DNA of 64,000 nt, from positions 744,001 to 808,000 of the forward strand of contig OY829894.1 in NCBI GenBank assembly GCA_963691905.1. Direction: 5' to 3'. The translations under genes and the position numbers were made by a program. Under the pieces are notes generated by a model, which saw nothing but the letters and a program-made list of their open reading frames with translations, was not told the origin of the DNA and did no database searches. This DNA comes from QGON01 sp963691905 (GTDB lineage Bacteria; Pseudomonadota; Gammaproteobacteria; Chromatiales; Chromatiaceae). Position 1 is the first letter of the stretch. Every line of letters begins with the position of its first letter. Positions 15,393 to 23,948 of the stretch are shown piece by piece.

Positions 15393-18116
15393 CTACGCCT
15401 CTTCGCTTCGCTCTCCTTTGCGCGTAGCGAAGACAAACACAAGACCCAGCAAGCCAAACAATAGTTCGAGTGGGCCCATGCTTCCAAAACCACCATCATC
15501 GTCATCCGCGACCACACCGGTAGCAGACAGATTAACAGTCACCGAACCTTCATCCGGATCATCCGATGGGATGTCAAAGCTGTCATTGAACGTTCCTGCA
15601 ACAGTCGGTGCAAATCTGACCGTCAATGTACAACTTGCCGCCGGTGTCAAAGTCTGGGCCGAACAGGTGTCATTCAGGATACTGAAGGGCGCTGCCAATG
15701 GATTGGCCTGGGCGATCTGACCGAGAGTGAGATCTGCGGTACCGTCATTGGCGATCGTTACTATCTTGTCAGATGAAACACCCTCAATGACATTGCCAAA
15801 TGGAACCTGAAGGTCGCCAGTTGGCACTACGGAATCGGTAACAGTGATATCTGGCACGGGTACCGGCGCCGCTACCCCTGTACCGGTCAGGTTGATTGTA
15901 ACGGAGGCTTCATCAGGATCGTTAGACGGGATGTCAAAGCTGTCGTTGGATATCCCTATGACAGTCGGCGCAAATCTGACCGTCAATGTGCAACTTGCCG
16001 CCGGTGTCAAAGTCTGGGCCGAACAGGTGTCATTCAGGATGCTGAAAGGTGCTGCCAATGGATTGGCCTGGGCGATCTGACCGAGAATGAGATCTGCGGT
16101 GCCGTCATTGGTGATCGTTACTATCTTGTCAGATGAAACACCCTCAATAACATTGCCAAACGGCACCTGAAGATCCTCTGCAGGCACTACGGAATCGGTA
16201 ACCGTAATGTCCGGCACCAGTGCGACTGTCCCTGTGCCCGCCAGATTGATCGTAACGGTGGCTTCATCTGCATCGTCGGACGGGATGTCAAAGCTGTCAA
16301 CGAACGCCCCTATGGCCGTCGGTTCAAACCTGACCGTCAAGGCGCAGCTTGCCGCCGGCGCCAGGATCTGCGTTGAACAGGTATCATTCAGGATACTGAA
16401 GGGCGCCACCAGCACGTCCAGCGCACCGATATTCCCGATAGTCAGATCGGCATTTCCATCATTGGTAATGGTAACTGTCTCATCCGAAGTCGTGGCCTGG
16501 GTGACATTACCAAAGGCAATCGCGAGATCGTCCAGCGGGGCGACGGTATCGGTAACGGTGATATCCGGTACTGCTAACCCTATACCCGTACCGTCAACGT
16601 CGACCGTTACCGGATTTTCGTCCGGATCGTCGGAGGGAATATCGAAGGTGTCGCTGAAAGCGCCGGTCGATGGTGGCGAGAAGCGCACGGTTAAGGTGCA
16701 ACGGTCGAACTGGGCCAGTGTCTGCGTCGAGCAGGTGTCGTTCAGAATACTGAAGGGTGACGCCAACGGGTTAGCCTGGGCGATATTGCCTAGAAGCAGG
16801 TCTGCGTCGCCATCATTGGTGACGGTCACGGTTTGATCGACGGTGGTCATCTCGGTGACATCACCAAAAGCCACCGTGAGGTCATCTATCGGCGCGACCG
16901 AGTCGGTGACGGTGATGTCAGGTGTCGCCACCGTGGAGGTGAATATAAAGGCAAGACCTTCAACAAAACCAGCAGAGGGTGCGCCAATGATCAATGCGTT
17001 ACCGCTTATCGACATGGAAAAGGCATAGTCATCCGCGACCACAGAAGCTTTGACTATTTGATCCTCTGTCCAGTCACCTGTGCCTGGGTCGCGTACAAAC
17101 ACATAAGCTGTCTCGACACGGTCTGCCCCGACGACAGCGGTGTCCCCGGTCAGGACAACTGATTGACCAAAGTGATCAGAAGCCGTGCCATCGGAGGCCA
17201 GAAGTTTCGGCTGCTCTATCCAGTCGCCAGTGCCATCACGTACAAACACATAGGCCGAGCCGGATGCACTGCCCAGATCATCGGCCAGGGTTGCGCCAAC
17301 GATAGCGGTATCACCGTTGATTGAAACGGAAGCACCGAAAGCGTCTCCATTGGCACCATCTGAGGCGAGGAGTTTTTGCTCCAGATTCCAGGTGCCGGTG
17401 CCGTCACGCACAAATATATAGGCAGCACCGGAATCAGTAGCGGTGATATCTTCGCCTGATGCTCCAACGATGGCTCTATCACCCTCAATGAAAACAGAGA
17501 TGCCGAAAGCGTTAAAACCTGCACTGCCAGCGGAGGGTAGTAATATTTCTTGCTCTATCCAGACGGTGCCGACGCGCTCAAACACATAGGCTGTACCGCT
17601 AGAGTTGAGAGGTGCTGCAATGATTACAGTGTCTCCACTGAGGGAAACAGATGAGCCAAACTGGTCACCAGCCGCGCCGTCAGAAGGCAGTAGCTTTTGC
17701 TGCTCCGTCCAGACACCGGTGGCAGGGTCACGCACAAATATATAGGCAGAACCGGATTCGTCGCCGTTGTCATCGTCACGTTCTACCCCGATGACTACCG
17801 TGTCACCACTGAGGGAGACCGAACCGCCAAATCTATCGAAAACTTGACGGTCTGGCACAGTGAGTTTCCGCTGCAAAATCCAGGCGCCAGCTGGATTTCG
17901 CACATACACATAGGCACTACCAGCCCGATTATCATCATCGTATGCACCTATAACCGCCGTGTCACCGTCAATAGAGACCGAATTGCCAAAAGCGTCACCG
18001 TTGTCACGGTCAAGAGCAGAGATTATCACCTCATTTGCAAAATCTGCATTGACCGTAAACGGTAGTAAGAGGATTGCAATAGCTAACGAAAAAACGGGCA
18101 GCCATTTGTTATTCAT
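15393..18116 (-). CDS. Secreted FG-GAP and choice-of-anchor-D repeat protein, copy 2
   Basis: 907 residues with the same design as copy 1: signal peptide beginning MNNKWLPVFSLAIAIL, FG-GAP-like repeats (about 25-400), four choice-of-anchor-D Ig-like domains (about 405-855), and the same GGFGSMG-hydrophobic-RKGER tail. The propeller region differs substantially from copy 1 (for example it starts NEVIISALDRDNGDAFG), while the Ig-like domains differ at only a few positions. The last 400-450 codons therefore appear homogenised by recombination. The role is unknown, probably surface interaction. Confidence 0.85.
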   Translation of the reverse strand: MNNKWLPVFSLAIAILLLPFTVNADFANEVIISALDRDNGDAFGNSVSIDGDTAVIGAYDDDNRAGSAYVYVRNPAGAWILQRKLTVPDRQVFDRFGGSVSLSGDTVVIGVERDDDNGDESGSAYIFVRDPATGVWTEQQKLLPSDGAAGDQFGSSVSLSGDTVIIAAPLNSSGTAYVFERVGTVWIEQEILLPSAGSAGFNAFGISVFIEGDRAIVGASGEDITATDSGAAYIFVRDGTGTWNLEQKLLASDGANGDAFGASVSINGDTAIVGATLADDLGSASGSAYVFVRDGTGDWIEQPKLLASDGTASDHFGQSVVLTGDTAVVGADRVETAYVFVRDPGTGDWTEDQIVKASVVADDYAFSMSISGNALIIGAPSAGFVEGLAFIFTSTVATPDITVTDSVAPIDDLTVAFGDVTEMTTVDQTVTVTNDGDADLLLGNIAQANPLASPFSILNDTCSTQTLAQFDRCTLTVRFSPPSTGAFSDTFDIPSDDPDENPVTVDVDGTGIGLAVPDITVTDTVAPLDDLAIAFGNVTQATTSDETVTITNDGNADLTIGNIGALDVLVAPFSILNDTCSTQILAPAASCALTVRFEPTAIGAFVDSFDIPSDDADEATVTINLAGTGTVALVPDITVTDSVVPAEDLQVPFGNVIEGVSSDKIVTITNDGTADLILGQIAQANPLAAPFSILNDTCSAQTLTPAASCTLTVRFAPTVIGISNDSFDIPSNDPDEASVTINLTGTGVAAPVPVPDITVTDSVVPTGDLQVPFGNVIEGVSSDKIVTIANDGTADLTLGQIAQANPLAAPFSILNDTCSAQTLTPAASCTLTVRFAPTVAGTFNDSFDIPSDDPDEGSVTVNLSATGVVADDDDGGFGSMGPLELLFGLLGLVFVFATRKGERSEEA

Positions 18117-18594
18117 TGTTCACATCTCCGTTTGCGAAAAATTCAAGATGCAGCGGGCTTGAATCCAAACGAAGAACTGCCTTCAGATGAGCCATCAAGC
18201 CAAAGAAGAAGCACCGCCGATCAGCTTATTACCATTATTACAGTTGTACAGTTCAACATTTGAATTGCTTGACACAAATCAATAAAACCTTAATAAAATA
18301 TGGTTTTAGGAATGGGAAGGAAAAAACTGACTGTGTACCAGGGGATACCATACATATCCTTCAAAGTACCAGAGTCCGGGATATTTTGGTTTTTCTGTTT
18401 CGCGTTTGCGAGCTTAGGTATCGCCCGCCGCAAGCGCAATAATTTGCTGTAGGCTGCAGATAATAAACTTACGGATACGTGTATTAATATAAATCCCGCA
18501 GCGAGAGGACTGGTGAAGGTTAATACTTGTACAGTATAAAGACCTCCCTGCCACTGATATGGCGGGGGGTAGGTGGCTGCGATGTTGAGCCTGA
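18117..18594. other. Region between the HTH gene and secreted protein copy 2
   Basis: The part adjoining 18116 is the presumed promoter region shared with copy 1. The remainder holds the orphan PEP-CTERM-like reading frame at 18312-18452. No other gene can be supported. Confidence 0.4.
18312..18452 (+). pseudogene. Orphan PEP-CTERM-like sorting signal
   Basis: A 46-codon plus-strand frame (ATG 18312 to TAG 18450-18452) ends in VPESG, then an aromatic-rich hydrophobic helix (IFWFFCFAFASLGIA), then RRKRNN. That is the tripartite layout of PEP-CTERM/VPDSG-CTERM exosortase substrates: short Pro-Glu motif, membrane helix, basic cluster. No mature protein domain precedes it and no ribosome-binding site is evident. 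It is probably the surviving 3' end of a lost surface-protein gene. No exosortase gene is in the window. Confidence 0.4.
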
Positions 18595-19062
18595 TTAGGC
18601 GGCTTTTGCAGTGTGCCACCCCGAGGCACCTGTTTTGTAGGCTGTCATTCTATCGTCCGCATCATTGATTTGGCGATCAAGTTTATTGATGCGCTCGATC
18701 ATCTTTTCAAACTCTACGTTGCCTTCCAAACGGCTTTTATAAATCCCACGGATGATGTTGCTGGCTTCTTCAGGTACTGGCTGCTTGTCTTTTTCCCAAA
18801 GAGCGACAGTCTGGGCGTCACGTGACACAAACGCACCAAGGGTCAGCTGGGTGAACCCCAGCTCCTTACGGATAAAACGCAGTTCTGCCCCGGTCCAGTT
18901 AGGTCTGTCATCGACTAAATCGGTAGCAATAGCACGGTGCAACCCGTCAAGATTGCGAATGGTCACACCTTCACCAAACGGAGTCTCTTTTATGTCATAG
19001 CCGTTGGTCAGATAGATATAATCCAAGCCGCAACCGGTGTATTGATACAGTTCTTCTTTCAT
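18595..19062 (-). CDS. HTH-type regulator (YgiT/MqsA-like antitoxin type)
   Basis: 155 residues. The N-terminal third (YTGCGLDYIYLTNGYDI, then PFGEGVTI and DGLHRAI) is followed by a Cro/C1-type HTH at about 58-115 (GAELRFIRKELGFTQLTLGAFV, with DAQTVALWEKDKQPVP). A GGGGGG ribosome-binding site precedes the ATG. This layout is typical of small regulators encoded behind a short partner gene in toxin-antitoxin-like pairs. Here the upstream partner (19091-19399) is broken, so the regulator may be an orphan. It probably binds its own promoter. Confidence 0.7.
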   Translation of the reverse strand: MKEELYQYTGCGLDYIYLTNGYDIKETPFGEGVTIRNLDGLHRAIATDLVDDRPNWTGAELRFIRKELGFTQLTLGAFVSRDAQTVALWEKDKQPVPEEASNIIRGIYKSRLEGNVEFEKMIERINKLDRQINDADDRMTAYKTGASGWHTAKAA

Positions 19063-19090
19063 TTCACACCCCCCGCCATGTAGTCACTGA

Positions 19091-19399
19091 CTACTGACAG
19101 ACGTTAATTACGTATAAGTGTTGTTCTTTTTCTGCAGATATTTCTAAAACGATGTCCTGGCCTGCGTGAAAACGGCCCATGTTGCCTATGTGAGTCTGAC
19201 TTTCCTCATCCCATCGAGGGTCTGAGAGGACAGTGCCCTTTTGTAGTCAAACCAGCATTTACCAGTAGTTGACCGCACGTTCCCAATCTCCGTCGGTACA
19301 GTTGTTTATGAATGTGATATTCGACGAGTCAGCCGCCAGCCTATTAACCAGCTTCTCAAAGCGCTCTCGCGTCATTTTAAAAGCTTTAATCTCGCCCAT
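19091..19399 (-). pseudogene. Broken small partner gene upstream of the HTH gene
   Basis: ATG at 19399 opens a 46-codon frame (MGEIKAFKMTRERFEKLV...) that stops at 19259. After a non-coding junction a second open stretch in another frame runs to TAG 19091, including MGRFHAGQDIVLEIS and LYVINVCQ. The two pieces look like N- and C-terminal parts of one protein of about 100 residues, possibly a DUF4258-like partner of the YgiT-type HTH. At least one frameshift or deletion separates them. The family assignment is tentative. Confidence 0.45.
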
Positions 19400-19498
19400 G
19401 AACGAACACCAATAAACGTCAGTAATAACAGACAAACATATCTGCCTATAATTATTATAGGTTTTGAGTTTAAGTCAAATTAAATTATTAGATACTGA

Positions 19499-19645
19499 TC
19501 AATATTCCGATTTCCCAGCGACAGACACCCGGTGCTGGGCGGCACCAGCGCCTCACCCACGGTCTCCATTGATGCGCCGGATGATGTCGAGAGAATGCAA
19601 AAAGATTTGATCGAGATAGCAAAGGTTAGTGTTGTGAATCCATGA
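19499..19645 (+). pseudogene. Possible 3' remnant of a lost gene
   Basis: An open frame without a credible start ends at TGA 19645 and reads with chromosome-like codon use (ending DLIEIAKVSVVNP). It is preceded directly by an AT-rich stretch and stops. I recognise no family. It may be a gene end left by a rearrangement next to the tRNA-Asn locus. Confidence 0.25.
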
Positions 19646-19659
19646 GAAACGCTACCCCA

Positions 19660-19700
19660 AAAACAAAGGGCCTAGCGATTTCTCGCTAAGCCCTTGTTTT
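19660..19700 (-). terminator. Terminator of tRNA-Asn, copy 3 of the shared hairpin
   Basis: Minus-strand AAAACAAGGGCTTAGCGA-GAAA-TCGCTAGGCCCTTTGTTTT starts 4 bases after the tRNA CCA. The nearly perfect 18-bp stem with flanking A and T runs makes a strong bidirectional-looking terminator. Very similar copies follow both large secreted-protein genes. Confidence 0.85.
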
Positions 19701-19703
19701 ATT

Positions 19704-19779
19704 TGGCTCCCCGGGACAGGCTCGAACTGCCGACCTAGTGATTAACAGTCACCCGCTCTACCGACTGAGCTACCGGGGA
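19704..19779 (-). tRNA. tRNA-Asn (anticodon GTT)
   Basis: The 76-nt minus-strand sequence begins TCCCCGGTAGCTCAGTCGG and ends with an encoded CCA at 19704-19706. The acceptor stem pairs TCCCCGG with CCGGGGA, the discriminator is G, the anticodon loop is CTGTTAA (GTT anticodon) and the T-loop is TTCGAGC. A strong promoter lies just upstream and the shared hairpin terminator just downstream. Confidence 0.97.
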
Positions 19780-19796
19780 ATTGTGTTGCAGCGCGC

Positions 19797-19825
19797 ATAT
19801 TAATGACACAGGTCCCGAGCGTCAA
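19797..19825 (-). promoter_or_regulatory. Sigma-70 promoter of tRNA-Asn
   Basis: Minus-strand TTGACG at 19825-19820 and TAATAT at 19802-19797 are separated by 17 bp. A GC-rich stretch (GCGCGC) follows the -10 box, the discriminator type seen at stringently controlled stable-RNA promoters. The tRNA begins 17 bases downstream of the -10 box. Confidence 0.75.
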
Positions 19826-19844
19826 TAGGGAAGTGCAGAAATAG

Positions 19845-20408
19845 TCAGTTGCAGCTCAATTCGCCACCACCGGGTCGGGTTTCGGATATTCTGGGGCGGC
19901 CGGCATTCGATACCACTACCGCCTTGGGGTCAATGTTTTCTGTTACATCACAAAAGGTTAGGGTGAGATTGCTACCGGGAGAGGTACCGTCAGGCCGATA
20001 GATGATACGGCGTCTGCCCTGAGTCGAACGCATGCTTATGAGGGAGTGCTTTATCGCATTCTGATAGCGAATCCGTTTTTCGGAATCGTCAGGTTGCCGG
20101 TTACCGTTAGTGTCCGCATAGAGCAGGAAACCTTCATGCCAGAGGGGCTCGTCAAGGCAGGTTTGTGCATCGGAACTGGGGCAGAGAATGGCCAGGCCGC
20201 CTGTCATGATGGCTGTGCTGCGCGTCAGTTGCAGGTGGCTGATAAAACTATTGATTTCACCACTCATCTGGCTGTTTGCCGCCAGAGTGCGATAGGCGGG
20301 TACGCCCGCGCTGAGCAGGATCAGAGCAACACTCAGAGTGGTAAGCAGTTCGGGAAGCGTGAAACCGGCCGTGCAGGCAGGTGCGTATTTTTTCAGGGCG
20401 ACATCCAT
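19845..20408 (-). CDS. Type IV pilin-like protein, FimT/GspH family
   Basis: 187 residues with a short leader ending in the prepilin peptidase site AG-FTLPELLTTL, with Glu at position 5 of the mature protein, followed by a hydrophobic helix. The FimT/GspH body follows, with a block of small residues and cysteines (ILCPSSDAQTC; C near the terminus). These minor pseudopilins prime type IV pilus or type II secretion fibres and are matured by PilD. No other pilus gene is adjacent, as is common for solitary fimT genes. The start at 20408 gives a 15-residue leader, acceptable for the family. Confidence 0.8.
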   Translation of the reverse strand: MDVALKKYAPACTAGFTLPELLTTLSVALILLSAGVPAYRTLAANSQMSGEINSFISHLQLTRSTAIMTGGLAILCPSSDAQTCLDEPLWHEGFLLYADTNGNRQPDDSEKRIRYQNAIKHSLISMRSTQGRRRIIYRPDGTSPGSNLTLTFCDVTENIDPKAVVVSNAGRPRISETRPGGGELSCN

Positions 20409-20450
20409 GTCTGTCCCTCCAGTAGAGGTGTGTGGCCGGTCCGGTCAGTT

Positions 20451-20592
20451 GCAGGCTGTTGAGATTCTATTCAGGCGGCACAATACAGCGTTGAAATCGG
20501 CCTCAAAATGCTCATTTACTCGATGTAAACTGCGCTTTTTCGGTCGATTTCGCCTTGTCTTGCACTCACCTGAACGAATTTCAACAGCCTGC
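20451..20592. repeat. Nested palindromic intergenic repeat (about 142 bp)
   Basis: Outer arms (gcaggctgttgagattc at the left, cctgaacgaatttcaacagcctgc at the right, 20569-20592) are inverted and imperfect. Inside is a second long imperfect palindrome centred on TCGA near 20521, with arms gaaatcgg..catttac and gtaaac..gatttc. Together they form a cruciform-like unit. The unit lies between two genes and looks like a dispersed, non-coding gammaproteobacterial repeat. Confidence 0.65.
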
Positions 20593-20655
20593 TAGAACCT
20601 GATCGCCAGCGTTGGGAATTATTTTCTCATCATGACCCAGTCTACACGCATAGCC

Positions 20656-21843
20656 CTATCCGACAAGTACTTTTTCGATCCTGTCCAGAGCATTCCGCAG
20701 GTTCTCCATGCTGGTGGCGATGGAGATCCTTACATGACCGCCAAGTCCAAACGCAGTGCCGGGTACCAGCGCCACACCCGCCTTTTGTATGAGGTATTCG
20801 GCCAGTTCCATATCGTTATCGACCCCTTCGATATGTTCCAGCGCACCCTCGATGTTGGGAAAACAGTAGAAGGTGCCGTCTGAAGGCAGGCACTCGACGC
20901 CAGGCATCATGGTCAGTCGATCGACCACATAGTCGTGACGCTCCTTGAAGAATTTGAGCATATCGCTGATGCAATCCTGCGAGCCTTCCAGTGCTGCCTG
21001 CGCCGCCACCTGGGAGATTGAAGTGGGGTTGGAGGTGCTCTGGGACTGGATCTTCTTCATCGCCTTGATGATCTCCGCCGGGCCACCGGCGTAACCGATG
21101 CGCCAACCGGTCATGGAGTAGGCCTTGGAGACACCGTTGAGCACCAGGGTGCGATCCACCAGTTCCGGGCAGGCATTGAGGATGTTGACGAAGGGAGCCT
21201 CAGTCCAGAGGATATGCTCGTACATATCATCAGTGGCGATAAGAATCCGGGGGTGTTCTTTCAGTACCTCACCCAAGGCCGTCAACTCCTCTTTGGTATA
21301 GGCCATACCGGTGGGATTTGAGGGGCTGTTGATGACAAACAGCCGGGTTTTATCGGTAATCGCCGCAGCCAACTGCGCGGCGGTGATCTTAAATTTCTGC
21401 GAGGCGCCGGCCTGAACCAACACGGGTACGCCACCAGCCAGGATTGCCATATCAGGATAGGAGACCCAGTAAGGGGCGGGGATGATGACCTCATCACCTG
21501 GATCCAGGGTAGCCTGAGCAAGATTGTAGAAGCTCTGCTTGCCGCCGCAGGAGACCAGGATCTGCTCCGGCTTATATTCAAACCCATTGTCTTTCCTGAA
21601 CTTTTCGATAATCGCGTTCTTCAGGCCCGGCGTGCCATCCACAGCAGTGTATTTTGTGAAGCCGTTATTGATCGCTTCGATGGCAGCCTGCTTGATATGC
21701 TCCGGCGTATCAAAATCCGGCTCTCCAGCGCCCAGTCCGATGACATCCTTGCCGGCAGCGCGCATTTCAGCGGCGCGAGCGGTGATCGCCAGGGTGGGAG
21801 AGGGTTTGACGGCCTGTACCCTTGCAGAGAGTTTTGTGTTCAT
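20656..21843 (-). CDS. Pyridoxal-phosphate aminotransferase, class I (aspartate aminotransferase type)
   Basis: 395 residues from ATG 21843 (MNTKLSARVQAVKPSPTLAI), which fits the family better than a longer in-frame start at 21900. Visible features are GLGAGEPDFDTPEHI, the cofactor region ILVSCGGKQSFYN, NSPSNPTG, and the Schiff-base lysine in VLNGVSKAYSMTGWRIGYAGG. Subgroup I-beta enzymes of this type transaminate aspartate and oxaloacetate with 2-oxoglutarate, and some also act on prephenate. It is transcribed divergently from uvrB with 98 bp between the starts. Confidence 0.92.
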   Translation of the reverse strand: MNTKLSARVQAVKPSPTLAITARAAEMRAAGKDVIGLGAGEPDFDTPEHIKQAAIEAINNGFTKYTAVDGTPGLKNAIIEKFRKDNGFEYKPEQILVSCGGKQSFYNLAQATLDPGDEVIIPAPYWVSYPDMAILAGGVPVLVQAGASQKFKITAAQLAAAITDKTRLFVINSPSNPTGMAYTKEELTALGEVLKEHPRILIATDDMYEHILWTEAPFVNILNACPELVDRTLVLNGVSKAYSMTGWRIGYAGGPAEIIKAMKKIQSQSTSNPTSISQVAAQAALEGSQDCISDMLKFFKERHDYVVDRLTMMPGVECLPSDGTFYCFPNIEGALEHIEGVDNDMELAEYLIQKAGVALVPGTAFGLGGHVRISIATSMENLRNALDRIEKVLVG

Positions 21844-21941
21844 TTGTAGTTTCCGTGGCAAAAGAGACGAATCTGGAGTGCCTCTCTCGAGAGGCGGCAA
21901 CGTGCAATAATATCCAATTATCCCGAGATGCAGAATCCCTG

Positions 21942-23948
21942 ATGGCGAAAGATTTTCAATTAGTGTCCAAATTTGACCCGGCAGGCGACCAGCCAGCCGC
22001 GATCAAAAGGCTGCTGGAGGGTCTCCACGACGGCGAGGCAGGCATGACACTGCTGGGGGTGACCGGCTCCGGTAAAACCTTCACTATCGCCAATGTCATT
22101 CAGGAAACTCAACGACCAACGCTGGTTCTTGCCCCAAATAAGACGCTTGCGGCCCAATTGTACGGTGAATTCAAGGATTTTTTTCCCCATAACTCGGTGG
22201 AGTATTTCGTCTCATATTACGACTATTACCAGCCCGAAGCCTATGTACCGGCCTCCGATACCTTCATTGAGAAGGATGCCTCAATCAACGAACATATCGA
22301 GCAGATGCGGCTTTCAGCCACCAAGGCGCTACTGGAACGCAGGGACACGATCATCGTCGCAACCGTTTCGTCGATCTACGGCTTGGGTGATCCAAATTCC
22401 TATCTGGGAATGATGTTGCATCTCTCCAGGGGCGATATCATCAACCAACGTGACATCCTGCACCGGCTGGCTGAGTTGCAGTACAAACGCAATGACGTGG
22501 AACTTCACCGCGCGACCTTCCGCGTGCGGGGTGAAGTGATCGACATCTATCCGGCAGAATCGGATGCCGAAGCACTGCGCATTGAACTCTTTGATGACGA
22601 GATTGAGCAACTCTCCCTTTTTGATCCGCTGACAGGAGAAGTGCTGCGCAGGGTGCCCCGCTACTCCGTCTACCCGAAAAGTCACTATGTCACCCCCAGG
22701 GAGAAGTTGCTCGGGGCGGTGGATCACATCAAAGTGGAACTCAAAGAACGACTGGAGCAGTTGGAGTCAGCCCACAAACTGCTGGAGCGGCAACGGCTGG
22801 ATCAGCGCACCCGCTTCGACATCGAGATGATTCTGGAGTTGGGTTACTGCTCCGGCATCGAGAACTACTCCCGCTATCTCTCCGGACGCGCATCAGGGGA
22901 AGCCCCGCCGACGCTGTTCGACTATCTGCCGGAAGAGTCGCTGCTGGTTGTGGATGAGAGTCATGTCACCATCCCCCAGATCGGTGGCATGTTCCGGGGG
23001 GATCGTTCGCGCAAGGAGACCCTGGTCGAGTATGGTTTTCGTCTGCCTTCGGCGCTCGATAACCGTCCGCTCAAATTCGAGGAGTATGAGGCCCGTTCAC
23101 CTCAGACCATCTACGTCACCGCCACGCCCCGTGACTATGAAATGGAACACTCGGGCGCGATCGTTGAACAGGTGGTGCGGCCGACAGGCTTGGTAGATCC
23201 AGGCGTTGAAGTCAGACCAGCGACCAGCCAGGTCGATGATCTGCTCTCCGAGATCCGCCTGCGGGCTGACAAGGCCGAGCGGGTGCTGGTGACCACACTG
23301 ACAAAACGCATGGCGGAAGATCTCACTGACTACCTGGGTGATCACGATGTGCGGGTGCGCTACCTCCACTCCGATATCGAGACTGTAGAGCGGGTAGAGA
23401 TCATCCGCGACCTGCGGCTCGGAAAATTCGACGTATTGATCGGCATCAACCTCCTGCGCGAGGGGCTGGATATGCCGGAGGTATCACTGGTTGCCATCCT
23501 CGATGCGGACAAAGAGGGCTTTCTGCGTTCGGAAGGTTCTCTGATACAGACCATTGGCCGGGCGGCCCGCAACGCCAACGGCAAGGCCATTCTCTACGGC
23601 GATCAGATTACCGGATCCATGCGCCGTGCGATGGACGTGACTGATCACCGGCGCGAAAAACAGATTGCTCACAATAAAAAACATGGCATCACCCCGCAGA
23701 CCATCCGCAAATCCATCGCCGATATCATGGAAGGTGCTTATCCCGGCGCACCTGTATCTCCCAGCGCCTATGCCAGGGTGGCGGAAGAAGCGGCTGAGTA
23801 TGCCAGTCTCACTCCCCAACAGATGGCCAAACGCATCAAAGAGTTGGAGGATGAGATGTACCGCCACGCCCGGGATCTTGAGTTCGAGGAAGCTGCACAG
23901 GTAAGGGATCAGATAAAAACGCTGCAGGATAAGGGGTTGGTTGCGTGA
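21942..23948 (+). CDS. uvrB: Excinuclease ABC subunit B
   Basis: 668 residues from ATG 21942 (MAKDFQLVSKFDPAGDQPAAI). The frame is open 120 bases further upstream, but that extension overlaps the divergent aminotransferase start and is not family-like. Walker A is GVTGSGKTFTIANV. The beta-hairpin region YYDYYQPEAYVP, the Walker B stretch LLVVDESHVTIPQ, TATPRDYE, and helicase motifs V/VI (IGINLLREGLDMPEV, QTIGRAARN) are intact. The C-terminal UVR domain follows (about 630-668, LEDEMYRHARDLEFEEAAQVRD). UvrB verifies DNA damage and loads UvrC in nucleotide excision repair. Confidence 0.98.
   Translation: MAKDFQLVSKFDPAGDQPAAIKRLLEGLHDGEAGMTLLGVTGSGKTFTIANVIQETQRPTLVLAPNKTLAAQLYGEFKDFFPHNSVEYFVSYYDYYQPEAYVPASDTFIEKDASINEHIEQMRLSATKALLERRDTIIVATVSSIYGLGDPNSYLGMMLHLSRGDIINQRDILHRLAELQYKRNDVELHRATFRVRGEVIDIYPAESDAEALRIELFDDEIEQLSLFDPLTGEVLRRVPRYSVYPKSHYVTPREKLLGAVDHIKVELKERLEQLESAHKLLERQRLDQRTRFDIEMILELGYCSGIENYSRYLSGRASGEAPPTLFDYLPEESLLVVDESHVTIPQIGGMFRGDRSRKETLVEYGFRLPSALDNRPLKFEEYEARSPQTIYVTATPRDYEMEHSGAIVEQVVRPTGLVDPGVEVRPATSQVDDLLSEIRLRADKAERVLVTTLTKRMAEDLTDYLGDHDVRVRYLHSDIETVERVEIIRDLRLGKFDVLIGINLLREGLDMPEVSLVAILDADKEGFLRSEGSLIQTIGRAARNANGKAILYGDQITGSMRRAMDVTDHRREKQIAHNKKHGITPQTIRKSIADIMEGAYPGAPVSPSAYARVAEEAAEYASLTPQQMAKRIKELEDEMYRHARDLEFEEAAQVRDQIKTLQDKGLVA

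Larger units (their letters stand above)
11701..18311 (-). repeat. Tandem duplication of about 3.5 kb (two secreted-protein genes with flanks)
   Basis: Sequence from 11701 to about 14840 is repeated from 15181 to about 18311 (offset 3480 bp at the left edge, 3474 bp at the gene starts). Each unit contains a terminal hairpin, about 170 bp of 3' flank, a gene of about 2.7 kb and about 190 bp of upstream region. The 3' flanks and the C-terminal repeat regions are nearly identical at DNA level (for example 11760-12160 against 15240-15640). The signal peptide and upstream region are similar, but the N-terminal propeller region is clearly diverged. Confidence 0.9.

Noticed and set aside
11913..18116. 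CRISPR-like regular repeats
   Set aside because: The periodicity of about 330 bp and about 170 bp reflects protein domain repeats in coding sequence, without short repeats and unique spacers.
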